NCBI RefSeq assembly: GCF_041052385.1 | Contig: NZ_CP163439.1 | Span: 5,879,001 to 5,943,000 of the forward strand | Direction of reading: 5' to 3' | From: Streptomyces sp. R28 | GTDB taxonomy: Bacteria > Actinomycetota > Actinomycetes > Streptomycetales > Streptomycetaceae | Length of the DNA: 64,000 nt | Shown: positions 8,317 to 17,177 of the stretch, in pieces | Layout of the letters: each line of letters begins with the position of its first letter | Numbering within the stretch: the stretch's first letter is position 1 | Notes under the pieces: model-generated | The model's input: the letters and a program-made list of their open reading frames with translations, nothing else | The model's database searches: none | Told to the model about the DNA's origin: nothing | Program-made: the position numbers and the translations under genes

Positions 8317-9126
8317 TTAGCCCACTGGTGGCTGGAGACGAAATCCGCTTTTCGCGCGGTGATGCGCACGGCGGCGGAGGGGGTTGGGGCGGGCGTGGTC
8401 GAGGGCCACGAGGAGGATGGCCAGGGCGTAGATGGCGAGGCCGATGAGGAGGGCGTTGCCCAGCACGCTCCGGTAGCCGTGCCGGCCCACGTCGAGGAAC
8501 GGGTAGAGGAAGCGGGCCGGCGTGCCGGGGACGAGGAGCTCGCCTCGGGTGAGCGTGAACGCCAGGTAGGTGAGGGGGTAGAGCAGCCAGGTTGCCGCCT
8601 GGCGCAGGTGCAGTTGGCCGGGGGCCGTCAGGAGCAGCCAGTCCAGCAGGGCCGCGACGGGCGTCGCCGTGTGCAGGACCTGGGTGGTGAGCGTGTGCCA
8701 GCCTGTCGGGTCGGTGGCCTCGCCCGTCAGCACGCCGGGCAGCGCGAAGGGGCTCGACTCGTTCGCCAGCAGCAGGTGGTAGACCAGGCCCGTGACCATG
8801 GCGTAGAGCAGCGTCGCGCCCGTCAGTGCCGACGGGAGGGGGCGACGTGCGGTCCAGGCGCGGCGGGCCGCGAGGGTGAAGACCAGGGCCAGCAGGATGT
8901 TGGCCTGGATCGCGAAGTGGCTCAGGGTGCGCAGCGGGCTGCCGAGGGCCAGTTCCATGGTCACCGCCGCGCCCGCGGCCAGGGCGATCAGCGGGCGGTA
9001 CACGGCGGCCCAGGGGCGGCGTACGGGGGCCATCACCGCCGTGGCGGGGACGTGGGAGGGCAGCAGCGCGGGGATGCCCGGTATCGCGGGAAGGTCCGGG
9101 ATGTCCCTGGGTATCGGGGCGGTCAT
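8317..9126 (-). CDS. Pr6Pr / FAR-17a-AIG1-like integral membrane protein
   Basis: 269 residues with six predicted membrane helices after a proline-rich N-terminus (MTAPIPRDIPDLPAIPGIP). Motifs fit the Pr6Pr family: FAIQANILLALVF in helix 2, VTGLVYHLLL, a His-rich loop WHTLTTQVLHTATPVAALLDWLL, and YPLTYLAFTLTRG towards the end. Eukaryotic relatives hydrolyse fatty-acid esters of hydroxy fatty acids; bacterial members are uncharacterised. The conserved Thr/His pair could be catalytic, which is inference. It is transcribed leftwards towards the tRNA gene. The ATG at 9126 has no strong Shine-Dalgarno. Confidence 0.75.
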   Translation of the reverse strand: MTAPIPRDIPDLPAIPGIPALLPSHVPATAVMAPVRRPWAAVYRPLIALAAGAAVTMELALGSPLRTLSHFAIQANILLALVFTLAARRAWTARRPLPSALTGATLLYAMVTGLVYHLLLANESSPFALPGVLTGEATDPTGWHTLTTQVLHTATPVAALLDWLLLTAPGQLHLRQAATWLLYPLTYLAFTLTRGELLVPGTPARFLYPFLDVGRHGYRSVLGNALLIGLAIYALAILLVALDHARPNPLRRRAHHRAKSGFRLQPPVG

Positions 9127-9247
9127 GCCCTCACGCTAAGCAGGGCGGACAAAAGGGGCGATGCGGGTGGGCTGAGCGGGTTACGCCGAGCCGCCCCTAT
9201 GCCGGCCCCATCCCCGGTCCCGCCTGATCCCCTGGCCGCGGGATCCC

Positions 9248-9400
9248 CGCCAACTACCTACCCTCGCCCCACCAGCCACTCCGGCCCCACCAGCCACTCC
9301 GGCCCCACCAGCCACTCCGGCCCCACCAGCCACTCCGGCCCCATCAACCACTCCCGCCCCGCCAACTACCCCCGCCCCCTCAACTACTCCCGTCCCACCA
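9248..9400. repeat. 18-bp tandem repeat array, about eight units
   Basis: Four identical contiguous copies of GCCCCACCAGCCACTCCG at 9266-9337 are followed by diverging copies at 9338, 9356 and 9374, with partial units at both ends. There are no spacers, so this is a minisatellite and not CRISPR. It begins within the last codons of the metallophosphoesterase gene and extends beyond its stop at 9384-9386. Confidence 0.9.
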
Positions 9401-10319
9401 ACGTCAGCAACGTCGCCTCCGGCGGGCAGGCGAAGCGGAACGGGGTGTAGCGGTTCGTGCCGCAGCCCGCCGACACGTGCAGGTACGCCGTACGGTCCTC
9501 CGCGGTGTGCGTGGACAGGCCCTTCACGCGGTCCGTGTCCAGGTCGCAGTTGGTGACCAGGGCGCCGTAGAAGGGGATGCAGACCTGGCCACCGTGGGTG
9601 TGGCCGGCGAGGATCAGGGGGTAGTCGTCGGCCGTGTAGGCGTCCAGGGCGCGCAGGTACGGCGCGTGGACCACGCCCATCGCGAAGTCGGCGGTGCCGG
9701 ACGGGCCGCCGGCCACCTGCTCGTAGCGGTCCCTCTTGATGTGCGGGTCGTCCAGGCCGGTGAGTTCCACCGACACGCCCTCGACCTTCAGCGTCCCCCG
9801 CGTGTTCGTCAGGTTGAGCCAGCCCGCGGCGTCGAAGCCGTCGCGCAGGCCCTCCCACGGGTTGTGGATCGCGCCGACGACGGGCGGGTTGCCGTTCAGG
9901 CCGTGGCGGCCCTGCAGCTTCTCGACCAGGTAGCGGGCGGGGTTGCGCGGCGTGGGGCCGTAGTAGTCGTTCGAGCCGAAGACGTACGCGCCCGGGAACT
10001 CCATCAACGGGCCCAGCGCGTCGAGGACCTCCGGCACGCCTTCCGGGTCGGAGAGGTTGTCGCCGGTGTTGATCACGAAGTCGGGGCGCAGGCCGGCCAG
10101 CGAGTGCAGCCAGCGCTGCTTCTTGCGCTGGCCGCGCACCATGTGGATGTCGGAGACCTGGAGCACGCGCAGCGGACGCATGCCGGCCGGCAGGACGGGG
10201 ATCGTCACCCGTCGCAGGCGGAAGGAACGGGCCTCGAAACCCGCCGAATACAGCAGACCGGCGGCGCCAACCGCCGTGATGCCCAGGGGTACTCCGTATC
10301 GCGCGTGCATACCACCCAT
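9384..10319 (-). CDS. metallophosphoesterase, membrane-anchored
   Basis: About 311 residues. An N-terminal hydrophobic stretch (ITAVGAAGLLYSAGFEA) may be an anchor or uncleaved signal. The calcineurin-type metal-binding blocks are all present: LQVSDIHM (DxH), VINTGDNLS (GDN), VFGSNDYY (GND-like, with Ser), and LILAGHTHGGQV (GHTH). The family hydrolyses phosphoesters with a two-metal centre; the substrate here is unknown, though membrane relatives act on lipid or UDP-sugar substrates. The start is uncertain between ATGs at 10319 and 10310, and neither has an ideally spaced Shine-Dalgarno. The gene is divergent from the GatB/YqeY gene, and its 3' end dissolves into the 18-bp repeats. Confidence 0.85.
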   Translation of the reverse strand: MGGMHARYGVPLGITAVGAAGLLYSAGFEARSFRLRRVTIPVLPAGMRPLRVLQVSDIHMVRGQRKKQRWLHSLAGLRPDFVINTGDNLSDPEGVPEVLDALGPLMEFPGAYVFGSNDYYGPTPRNPARYLVEKLQGRHGLNGNPPVVGAIHNPWEGLRDGFDAAGWLNLTNTRGTLKVEGVSVELTGLDDPHIKRDRYEQVAGGPSGTADFAMGVVHAPYLRALDAYTADDYPLILAGHTHGGQVCIPFYGALVTNCDLDTDRVKGLSTHTAEDRTAYLHVSAGCGTNRYTPFRFACPPEATLLTLVGRE

Positions 10320-10442
10320 CGTGTCAGACCGGGGGAGTGTCACCGGACGGGCCGTCCTCGACCGCTACCGGTACGACGTCTGCGCGCAGGTCCCTTGAAA
10401 TCAACGGGCGTTCCGCACCCCACACCTGCGACAATCAACGCC

Positions 10443-10907
10443 ATGACCACGCTCAAGTCGAAGCTGCAGGAAGACCTCAACGCCGCGATCAAGGGGCGCG
10501 ACGAGCTCCGCTCCTCGACGCTCCGGCTGACGCTCGCCGCGATCACCAAGGAGGAGGTCGCGGGCAAGGAGAAGCGCGAGCTCTCCGACGACGAGGTGCA
10601 GAAGGTGATCACCCGCGAGGCGAAGAAGCGCCGTGAGGCGGCCGATGCCTTCGCGCAGGGTGGTCGTCCCGAGCAGGCCGAGCGGGAGAAGGCGGAGGGC
10701 GAGGTCCTCGCCGCGTACCTGCCGAAGCAGCTCAGCGACGACGAGCTGGACCAGATCGTCGCCCAGGCCGTCGAGGAGGCCAAGGCGGCCGGCGCCGAGG
10801 GCCCGCGGGCCATGGGCGCCGTCATGAAGATCGTGAACCCGAAGGTCGCGGGTCAGGCGGAGGGCGGTCGCGTGGCAGCGGCGGTCAAGAAGCTGCTGGC
10901 CGGCTGA
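10443..10907 (+). CDS. GatB/YqeY domain protein
   Basis: 154 residues, starting MTTLKSKLQEDLNAAIKGRDE and matching the YqeY family end to end: the helical bundle with AITKEEVAGKEKRELSDDEV, then EVLAAYLPKQLSDDEL and the C-terminal 'tail' domain (MGAVMKIVNPKVAGQAEGGRVAAAVKKLL) shared with GatB of the tRNA-dependent amidotransferase. YqeY proteins are stand-alone and thought to touch tRNA; their role is unclear. The ATG at 10443 begins the conserved block. The gene is single and ends convergently with the penicillin-binding-protein gene. Confidence 0.93.
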   Translation: MTTLKSKLQEDLNAAIKGRDELRSSTLRLTLAAITKEEVAGKEKRELSDDEVQKVITREAKKRREAADAFAQGGRPEQAEREKAEGEVLAAYLPKQLSDDELDQIVAQAVEEAKAAGAEGPRAMGAVMKIVNPKVAGQAEGGRVAAAVKKLLAG

Positions 10908-11047
10908 GACCCCCGGCACGGGCAGCCGACGCCCCGCAGCAGGTGCCCGCAGTCGGCACCCGCAGCAGGTGCACGCAGCCGGCACGGGCAGCCGACGCGG
11001 ACAGCCGACAGTTGCGTACGCCCGTGCGACCGGCCCCCTACGACAGA

Positions 11048-11105
11048 CGGCCCCCGTCCCTTCGTACGACCGACACGAAGTCCTCGTACGAAGGGACAGG
11101 GGCCG
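11048..11105. terminator. bidirectional terminator between convergent genes
   Basis: A 22-nt arm at 11048-11069 pairs with 11084-11105 with only one mismatch, around a 14-nt loop. It lies between the stop of the rightward YqeY gene and the stop of the leftward PBP gene, so it can serve both. The 140 bp before it repeat short motifs (GCAGCAGGTGC and CACGGGCAGCCGACGC, twice each). Confidence 0.8.
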
Positions 11106-11136
11106 TCCCTGTCTCAAGGGGCAAGGGAGCGCCGCG

Positions 11137-13431
11137 TCAGTCGCGGCCTCCGTTGCCGTTCCCGTTCCCGTTCGTCTGGCCCTGCCACCAGCCCTCCGGG
11201 ATCGAGAAGGTCGGTGTCGGGAACGTGCCGCCGTCCGTGCCGCCGGTGTTTCCGCCGCCGACCAGGCCGCCGATCAGGTTGTCGTCGCCGTTGTCCCCGT
11301 CGTTGCCGCCGTTCTGGTTCCCGTTCCCGTTGCCGTCTCCGTCACCCCGGTCACGGTCCTCGTCGTCCGGGATGCGGACGAAGTTGAACTGCTCGACGGG
11401 CTTGCCATCGAGGGCGCCGATCATGGCGTCGCGCCAGATCGGGCCGGGGACCCGGCCGCCGTAGACCAGGTCGTGGAACTCGCCGCCGATGTAGATGTTG
11501 CGCATCTTGACCTTCTGGGTGGCGCTGCCGACCCAGACGGCGCCCGAGAGGTTCGGCGTGTAGCCGACGAACCAGGCGTTGCGGCGCTCGTCCGTCGTAC
11601 CCGTCTTACCGGCGCTGTCGCGGTCGGTGAGACCGGCCTCCTTGCCGGTACCGGAGTCGACCACGCCTTGGAGCAGGTTGTTGATGGTGTCCGCGGTCTG
11701 CTCGGACATCGCCCGCGAGCACGTCGACTTCGGCACCTCCAGCGACTTCTGCTTGCCGCCGACCTTCTGCGAGATCGACTCGATGGCGATCGGCGTGCAG
11801 TACATGCCGCGGGAGGCGAAGGCGGCGTACGCGCTCGCCATCGTCAGCGGCGAGAGGCCGACGGAGCCGAGGGCGATGGCGGGGCGCTCGGGGAGCTTGT
11901 CGCCGTTGCCCTGACGGACCTGGAGCTTGTCGGTGATGTTGACCACCGGGCACAGGCCGATGTCGGCGATCATCTGCACGAAGTAGGTGTTGACGGACAG
12001 CTCCATCGCCTTCTTCAGGCGGTACGGGCCGTGCTCCGACTCGCTCTCGTTCTCCAGCTTCTCGTTGTTGCGGTTGGTCCACGGCGCGCTCTCGCACGTC
12101 TGGACCGGGCTCGGGTACGGCATCTCGTACGGCGACGAGTACTGCTGCGTCGGCGGCCGGCCCTCCTCCAGCGCGGCCGCCGCGACGAACGGCTTGAACG
12201 TCGAACCGGTCGGGAAGCCGAAGTTGGAGCCGCCGTACGCCGAGTCGACCGAGTAGTTGAGCTCGGTCTCGTTCTTGCCGTAGCCGTACGGCTTCGACTG
12301 GCCCATGCCGAGGATCTTGCCGGTGCCGGGCTCGACCAGGGTGGCCGCGGCCGCGACCTTGTCCGTCTGGTTGACGTGGTCCTTGAGCGAGGCCTGGACC
12401 GAGTCCTGGGCCTGCGGGTCGAGGGTCGTCGTGATGGTCAGGCCGCCCTGGTTCCAGATCTTGGCGCGGGCCTCGCGGTTCTTGCCGAAGACCGGGTCGC
12501 TGACGAAGACCTTCTCGACGTACTTGCAGAAGAAGCTGGCGCCCTTGGTCGCGGTGATGCAGCCGTTCTTGGGCTTGCTGACCTTCAGGCCGAGCGGGGT
12601 CTCCTTGGCCTTGTCGGCCTCCGCCTGGGAGACGTCGCCGAGGTCGGCCATGCGCTGCAGCACGGTGTTGCGCCGCTTGGTGGCCTCGGCCTCGTCGTTG
12701 ACCGGGTCGTAGCGGCTGGGCGACTGGACGATGCCGGCGAGCAGCGCGGCTTCCTGGAGCTTGAGGTCCTTGGCGGACTTGGAGAAGTAGCGCTGGGCGG
12801 CGGCCTCGACGCCGTACGCCTGCTGGCCGAAGAACGTGATGTTCAGGTAGTTCTCGAGGATCTTCTTCTTGCCGAGCTCCTCCTCGACCTGGATCGCGTA
12901 CTTCAGCTCCTTGATCTTGCGGCCGAGGGTCTGCTGGGTGGCCTGCGCGACCTTCGTCGCGTCGTCGCCGGCCTCCTCGACGAAGACGTTCTTCACGTAC
13001 TGCTGCGTGAGCGTGGACGCTCCCTCGCTGACACCGCCGCTCTGGGCGTTGCGGTTGAGGGCACGCAGGACGCCCTTCAGGTCGACCGCGCCGTGCTGGT
13101 AGAAGCGGGCGTCCTCGATCGCGACGATCGCCTTCTGCATGTTCGGCGCGATGTCCTTGAGGTCGACCACCGTGCGGTCACGGGAGTAGACCGTGGCGAT
13201 CGTGCCGCCCTTGGCATCCAGGATCGTGGTGCGCTGGCTCAGCGGCGGGGTCTTGAGGTTGGCCGGGAGCTCGTCGAAACTCTCGACCGATCCCTTGGCG
13301 GCAAGTCCCAGCGCGCCGACGGCGGGCAGCGCGATGCCGGCCAGCACGGCTCCCGCTAGCACACTGACACCGAGGAACTTGGCGGCCTGCTGAGTGGCCG
13401 ACAGACCACCGCCTGAGCGCTTCTTTGGCAT
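11137..13431 (-). CDS. bifunctional class A penicillin-binding protein
   Basis: 764 residues. A short basic cytoplasmic tail precedes one membrane helix (about 20-45). The GT51 glycosyltransferase domain polymerises lipid II, with catalytic Glu106 in EDARFYQHG and STLTQQYVKN. The transpeptidase domain cross-links stem peptides: SxxK as STFK near residue 410, SVN near 478 and KTGT near 610. The last 80 residues are a disordered Asn/Asp/Gly tail (GDGNGNGNQNGGNDGDNG), common in actinobacterial PBPs. The start at 13431 gives MPKKRSGGG, as in relatives. It is divergent from wblA, a conserved Streptomyces neighbourhood, so wall synthesis and developmental control share this junction. Confidence 0.96.
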   Translation of the reverse strand: MPKKRSGGGLSATQQAAKFLGVSVLAGAVLAGIALPAVGALGLAAKGSVESFDELPANLKTPPLSQRTTILDAKGGTIATVYSRDRTVVDLKDIAPNMQKAIVAIEDARFYQHGAVDLKGVLRALNRNAQSGGVSEGASTLTQQYVKNVFVEEAGDDATKVAQATQQTLGRKIKELKYAIQVEEELGKKKILENYLNITFFGQQAYGVEAAAQRYFSKSAKDLKLQEAALLAGIVQSPSRYDPVNDEAEATKRRNTVLQRMADLGDVSQAEADKAKETPLGLKVSKPKNGCITATKGASFFCKYVEKVFVSDPVFGKNREARAKIWNQGGLTITTTLDPQAQDSVQASLKDHVNQTDKVAAAATLVEPGTGKILGMGQSKPYGYGKNETELNYSVDSAYGGSNFGFPTGSTFKPFVAAAALEEGRPPTQQYSSPYEMPYPSPVQTCESAPWTNRNNEKLENESESEHGPYRLKKAMELSVNTYFVQMIADIGLCPVVNITDKLQVRQGNGDKLPERPAIALGSVGLSPLTMASAYAAFASRGMYCTPIAIESISQKVGGKQKSLEVPKSTCSRAMSEQTADTINNLLQGVVDSGTGKEAGLTDRDSAGKTGTTDERRNAWFVGYTPNLSGAVWVGSATQKVKMRNIYIGGEFHDLVYGGRVPGPIWRDAMIGALDGKPVEQFNFVRIPDDEDRDRGDGDGNGNGNQNGGNDGDNGDDNLIGGLVGGGNTGGTDGGTFPTPTFSIPEGWWQGQTNGNGNGNGGRD

Positions 13432-13962
13432 GGGGGCAGCCTAAACCGTAGAGATGAGCGAACCGAGGGCCGACCGTGCGGGAGCACGCGATGGACACGG
13501 CGGGCCGACGTGAGCCGTGACACGGCAAAGTCAGCCGTCCACCCGCGAGCGGAGCTCGCTGATGGATGCAGCCCATTCGCCGGACAGGCGCGCAGGCGTT
13601 GGCCTAAGCTGCTCTCAACTGTCACAGCAGTGCGGCCACGTATCAATACGTCCGGCGACCCCGAATCGTTGCGGATGTTCCCCACTTTTTTGGTGGGCGC
13701 GTGTCCGAATCCGCCTTGTGTGTCATCGGGCGTCCGTTGTGACTCAACTGAACTGTCCCAGTTTGCCGGGAAAGTCACGCATGTCGCCAGCTCACTCCCC
13801 CGGGTGATCTGCCGCTTACGCATAGTCCGTTCGGGCCATTCAAGATTGGGCCCGAAGGGGGTGTTGCGCTGTGCCCACCTTCCGTAACGTCCTCAACTGG
13901 CGGCGGTGAATATGCCGCTGCCGCCGTGGGGGAGCCTCGATTCGGGAGAGGACGGCGCCGGT
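13432..13962. promoter_or_regulatory. long divergent control region between PBP and wblA
   Basis: 530 bp with no gene-like frame except in-frame sequence just before wblA (13906-13962). It is less GC-rich than its neighbours and includes a CACTTTTTTGGTGGG tract near 13681. wblA is known to be tightly controlled during development, so promoters and repressor sites are expected here; I cannot assign them by eye. Confidence 0.5.
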
Positions 13963-14301
13963 ATGGGCTGGGTAGTCGACTGGAGTGCGCAGGCGGCCTG
14001 CCGCACTACCGATCCGGATGAACTGTTTGTTCAGGGAGCAGCGCAGAACAGGGCCAAGGCAGTGTGCACCGGATGTCCGGTGCGTACGGAGTGCCTGGCT
14101 GACGCGCTCGACAATCGCGTCGAGTTCGGCGTGTGGGGAGGCATGACGGAGCGGGAGCGCCGCGCACTGCTGCGCAGGCGGCCGACCGTCACCTCGTGGC
14201 GCCGGCTGCTGGAGACGGCACGTACGGAGTACGAGCGCGGGGCCGGCATCCTGCCGCTCGACGACGACGAGGTGTACGAGAACTACGCGGCGGTGAGCTG
14301 A
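13963..14301 (+). CDS. wblA: WhiB-like developmental regulator WblA
   Basis: 112 residues from the ATG at 13963 (MGWVVDWSAQAACRTTDPDELF). Wbl proteins bind a [4Fe-4S] cluster through four Cys, here Cys13, Cys35, Cys38 and Cys44 in the spacing CxxC-x5-C, followed by the turn motif FGVWGG and a basic C-terminus (ERRALLRRRP) that contacts DNA or sigma factor. WblA promotes the switch from vegetative to aerial growth and represses antibiotic production in S. coelicolor. In-frame starts at 13906 (GTG) and 13912 (ATG) would add up to 19 residues; the 112-residue form equals the accepted length of WblA. It sits between PBP and the ArsA-like pair, its usual place. Confidence 0.93.
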   Translation: MGWVVDWSAQAACRTTDPDELFVQGAAQNRAKAVCTGCPVRTECLADALDNRVEFGVWGGMTERERRALLRRRPTVTSWRRLLETARTEYERGAGILPLDDDEVYENYAAVS

Positions 14302-14370
14302 GGGGGCCCACGAGGTCTCCCCGCACAGTGCGGACAGGGTCTGCCCTCGGGCGGGCCCGCGAGGACTCCC

Positions 14371-15822
14371 TCAGGCGCCGACCGCGGGATCAGGCAGCTC
14401 CGGCCGATTGGCCGCGAGCCGGTTTCCGATGTCCCGCAGGCCCGCGAGGTCATGTACATCGCCGGGCAGCGCGGCCACTTCGGCCACCGCCACCTCGGGG
14501 TGGAGCGCGGTGAAACGGTCACGCGTGCGCTGCTCGCGGGAGAGCAACTGCATCCGCTCGGCGTGCAGCCTCAACAGGCTTGCCGTGAGCTGGTCGACGG
14601 ACCGCTCCAGATGCGGGGTGTCGGGCTGTGGCTCGTCCGTGGCTGCGGGTCGCTCCGGGTCCGTGACGGCGGGGGAGCCTTCGTCAGGAGCCGGTGCCTC
14701 GGAAGCGGCCGATTCTGAACTGTCGTACGTGTCGGGGGAGTTACGAAGTCCAGCTTTCCCGCCCTCCTGATCCACAATGCGGGGCTCTTCAAGATTTTCC
14801 GCGGCGGCGAGCGCCCGCTCGGCGGACAGCCGGTCGGCGCCGCTGCCGTGGACCCGGTTCAGCACCAGACCCGCGAGCGGCATGTCCTCGGCGGCCAGCC
14901 GCTCCACGAAGTACGCGGCCTCCCGCAGCGCGTCCCGCTCCGGCGCCGCCACCACCAGGAACGCCGTGCCGGGCGCCTGCAGCAGCTTGTACGTCGCGTC
15001 CGCGCGCGTACGGAAACCCCCGAACATCGAGTCCATGGCCGCCACGAAGGTCTGTACGTCCTTCAGCAACTGCCCGCCGAGCAGCTTGCCGAGCGCGCCC
15101 GTCATCATCGACATGCCGACGTTCAGGAACTTCATCCCCGCGCGCCCGCCGACCTTCGCCGGGGCCAGCAGGACGCGGATCAGCTTGCCGTCCAGGAACG
15201 AGCCGAGCCGCTTGGGCGCGTCCAGGAAGTCCAGCGCCGAGCGGGACGGCGGCGTGTCGACGACGATGAGGTCCCACTCGTCCTTCGCCCGCAGCTGGCC
15301 CAGCTTCTCCATCGCCATGTACTCCTGCGTGCCCGCGAAGCCCGCCGAGAGCGACTGGTAGAAGGGGTTGCCCAGGATCGCGGCCGCCCGCTCGGGGTCC
15401 GCGTGCGCCTCGACGATCTCGTCGAAGGTGCGCTTCATGTCGAGCATCATCGCGTGCAGCTCGCCGCCCGCCCGTCGCCCACCACCACCCTCAACCGAAT
15501 CGCCGCGCGATGCCCCTGAGTGATCCTCGACGCCCTTCACCCGGCGCGGGGTGTTGTCCAGCGAGTCGATGCCCATGGACTGGGCGAGCCGGCGGGCCGG
15601 GTCGATGGTCAGCACGACCACTTTCCGACCTCGCTCGGCGGCCCGCAGCCCCAGTGCCGCCGCCGTCGTGGTCTTGCCGACGCCGCCCGAGCCGCAGCAC
15701 ACCACGATGCGGGTGCCCGGGTCGTCGAGCAGCCGGTCGAGGTCGAGCACGCGCGCGGGGGCGAGGTGAGGGGGATGCTGGCGCGCGGCGTCGTGCGCCT
15801 GGGCGGCTTCCGGACGGCTCAT
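14371..15822 (-). CDS. ArsA/Get3-like anion-transporting ATPase (second of pair)
   Basis: 483 residues. The P-loop GSGGVGKTT, switch I (TIDPARRLAQSMG) and switch II (LIVVDTPPSRSALDFLDAP) are those of ArsA/GET3 ATPases. Before the helical region lies a Gly/Arg-rich insertion (EGGGGRRAGG), and an acidic, proline-rich segment follows near residue 360 (TDEPQPDTPHLE). The C-terminal part has a basic helix-rich region that may bind a partner. The ATG at 15822 has AGGGG upstream; the frame continues open further upstream but is not protein-like there. It is co-directional with, and 109 bp downstream of, the shorter paralogue. The pair adjoins wblA in Streptomyces; its client is unknown. Confidence 0.87.
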   Translation of the reverse strand: MSRPEAAQAHDAARQHPPHLAPARVLDLDRLLDDPGTRIVVCCGSGGVGKTTTAAALGLRAAERGRKVVVLTIDPARRLAQSMGIDSLDNTPRRVKGVEDHSGASRGDSVEGGGGRRAGGELHAMMLDMKRTFDEIVEAHADPERAAAILGNPFYQSLSAGFAGTQEYMAMEKLGQLRAKDEWDLIVVDTPPSRSALDFLDAPKRLGSFLDGKLIRVLLAPAKVGGRAGMKFLNVGMSMMTGALGKLLGGQLLKDVQTFVAAMDSMFGGFRTRADATYKLLQAPGTAFLVVAAPERDALREAAYFVERLAAEDMPLAGLVLNRVHGSGADRLSAERALAAAENLEEPRIVDQEGGKAGLRNSPDTYDSSESAASEAPAPDEGSPAVTDPERPAATDEPQPDTPHLERSVDQLTASLLRLHAERMQLLSREQRTRDRFTALHPEVAVAEVAALPGDVHDLAGLRDIGNRLAANRPELPDPAVGA

Positions 15823-15931
15823 GACATCCCCTGCTTCCGACGCTGACGCTTCTGACGTACGGCGCGCCGGTCCCGCCGTACGACGGGCCGCTCCCGGCGT
15901 GCCGCGCACTGCCCCTGCCTTGAGAACGGAC

Positions 15932-16909
15932 TCATGACAGGCCCTGTTCCCGCAGCTCGCCCGCGAGTTCGTACAGGCCCGCCAGATCCATGCCCTCGGC
16001 CAGCAGGGGCAGTTCGTGCACCGGCAGCCCCAACTCCTCCAGGACCGCCCGCTGCTCGTGCTCCAGCGTGTGCCGCTCGGCGTACTCGTCGGCCTGCGCC
16101 CGCAGCGGGTCCACCAGCCGCTCGGCGTTCCCGCCGCGCCGCGCCCCGCCGAGTCCGGCCGAGGACAGCGACTTGGCCACGGCGGCGCGCGGCACACTGC
16201 GTACGAGTTCCAGGTCGGTCGCGTCCAACACCTCGGGCCGCACCATGTTCACGATGATCCGCCCCACCGGCAGCCGCGCCCCCCGCAGCTCGGCGATCCC
16301 GTCCGCGGTCTCCTGGACGGGCATCTCCTCCAGCAGCGTCACCAGGTGCACGGCCGTCTCCGCCGACTTCAGCACCCGCATCACGGCCTGCGCCTGATTG
16401 TGTATCGGCCCGATCCTGGCGAGCCCCGCCACCTCGTCGTTGACGTTCAGGAAGCGGGTGATGCGCCCGGTGGGGGGCGCGTCCATCACGACGTAGTCGT
16501 AGACGAACCGCCCGCTCTTCTCCTTGCGGCGCACGGCTTCACACGCCTTGCCGGTCAGAAGGACGTCCCTCAGCCCCGGCGCGATGGTGGTGGCGAAGTC
16601 GATGGCGCCGAGCTTCTTCAGCGCCCGGCCGGCGCCGCCCATCTTGTAGAACATCTGGAGGTAGTCCAGAAGGGCCAGTTCGGGGTCGATGGCGAGGGCA
16701 TACACCTCCCCGCCCCCTGGAGCGACGGCGATCTTCCGCTCCTCATAAGGCAGCGCCTCTGTCTCGAAGAGCTGCGCGATGCCCTGCCTGCCCTCGACCT
16801 CGACGAGAAGCGTCCGCTTCCCCTCGGTGGCGAGGGCGAGCGCGAGCGCGGCGGCGACCGTGGTCTTTCCGGTCCCGCCCTTGCCGCTGACGACCTGGAG
16901 CCTGCTCAC
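15932..16909 (-). CDS. ArsA/Get3-like ATPase (first of pair)
   Basis: 325 residues. MSRLQVVSGKGGTGKTT opens with a deviant Walker A (signature Lys, GKGGTGKTT). It continues with VEVEGRQGIAQLF, which replaces the 'D-P-A' switch I of ArsA, and with YDYVVMDAPPTGRITRFL as switch II. In Get3 and ArsA two ATPase modules dimerise around nucleotide; here separate genes encode two unequal halves, so a heterodimer is a reasonable inference. It is the promoter-proximal gene of the pair, starting at 16909 and divergent from the DUF4177 gene. No arsenite permease is present, so an arsenic role is unlikely. Confidence 0.88.
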   Translation of the reverse strand: MSRLQVVSGKGGTGKTTVAAALALALATEGKRTLLVEVEGRQGIAQLFETEALPYEERKIAVAPGGGEVYALAIDPELALLDYLQMFYKMGGAGRALKKLGAIDFATTIAPGLRDVLLTGKACEAVRRKEKSGRFVYDYVVMDAPPTGRITRFLNVNDEVAGLARIGPIHNQAQAVMRVLKSAETAVHLVTLLEEMPVQETADGIAELRGARLPVGRIIVNMVRPEVLDATDLELVRSVPRAAVAKSLSSAGLGGARRGGNAERLVDPLRAQADEYAERHTLEHEQRAVLEELGLPVHELPLLAEGMDLAGLYELAGELREQGLS

Positions 16910-17015
16910 GCCTTCGAGCCTAACCAGTCGCCGCGCGAGTCACGCGGCAGCCTGTGGACAACCTGAGAGCAGTCGGCCGCATGGACCCCTCCGGGCAGCG
17001 GATAAAGTCGGCCAC

Positions 17016-17177
17016 ATGACCAAGTGGGAATACGCAACCGTGCCGCTGCTCGTCCACGCCACGAAGCAGATTCTGGACACCTGGGGCGAGGACGGCTGGG
17101 AGCTCGTCCAGGTCGTGCCCGGGCCGAACAACCCCGAGCAGCTCGTGGCCTACCTGAAGCGGGAGAGGCAGGCATGA
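17016..17177 (+). CDS. DUF4177-type small protein
   Basis: 53 residues: MTKWEYATVPLLVHATKQIL, then DTWGEDGWELVQVVPGPN and YLKRE. The 'WEYATV ... GWELVQV' pattern is the DUF4177 fold, a small beta-rich domain of unknown function. Its TGA overlaps the ATG of the RidA gene (ATGA), so the two should be co-translated. The ATG at 17016 begins the conserved block; in-frame sequence upstream is antisense to the ATPase gene. Confidence 0.85.
   Translation: MTKWEYATVPLLVHATKQILDTWGEDGWELVQVVPGPNNPEQLVAYLKRERQA

Noticed and set aside
9248..9400. CRISPR array
   Set aside because: The repeats are contiguous and only 18 bp, with no unique spacers and no cas genes. The same applies to the arrays at 43201 and 44012.
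8176..9450. Plus-strand frame with PTSHSG repeats
   Set aside because: It crosses the tRNA gene and is antisense to the Pr6Pr gene; the repeats are the 18-bp minisatellite read in another frame.
15823..16197. N-terminal extension of the longer ArsA-like ATPase
   Set aside because: The open frame upstream of 15822 runs antisense-like through the end of the neighbouring ATPase gene in another frame and is Trp/Cys/Arg-rich; a good Shine-Dalgarno supports the start at 15822.
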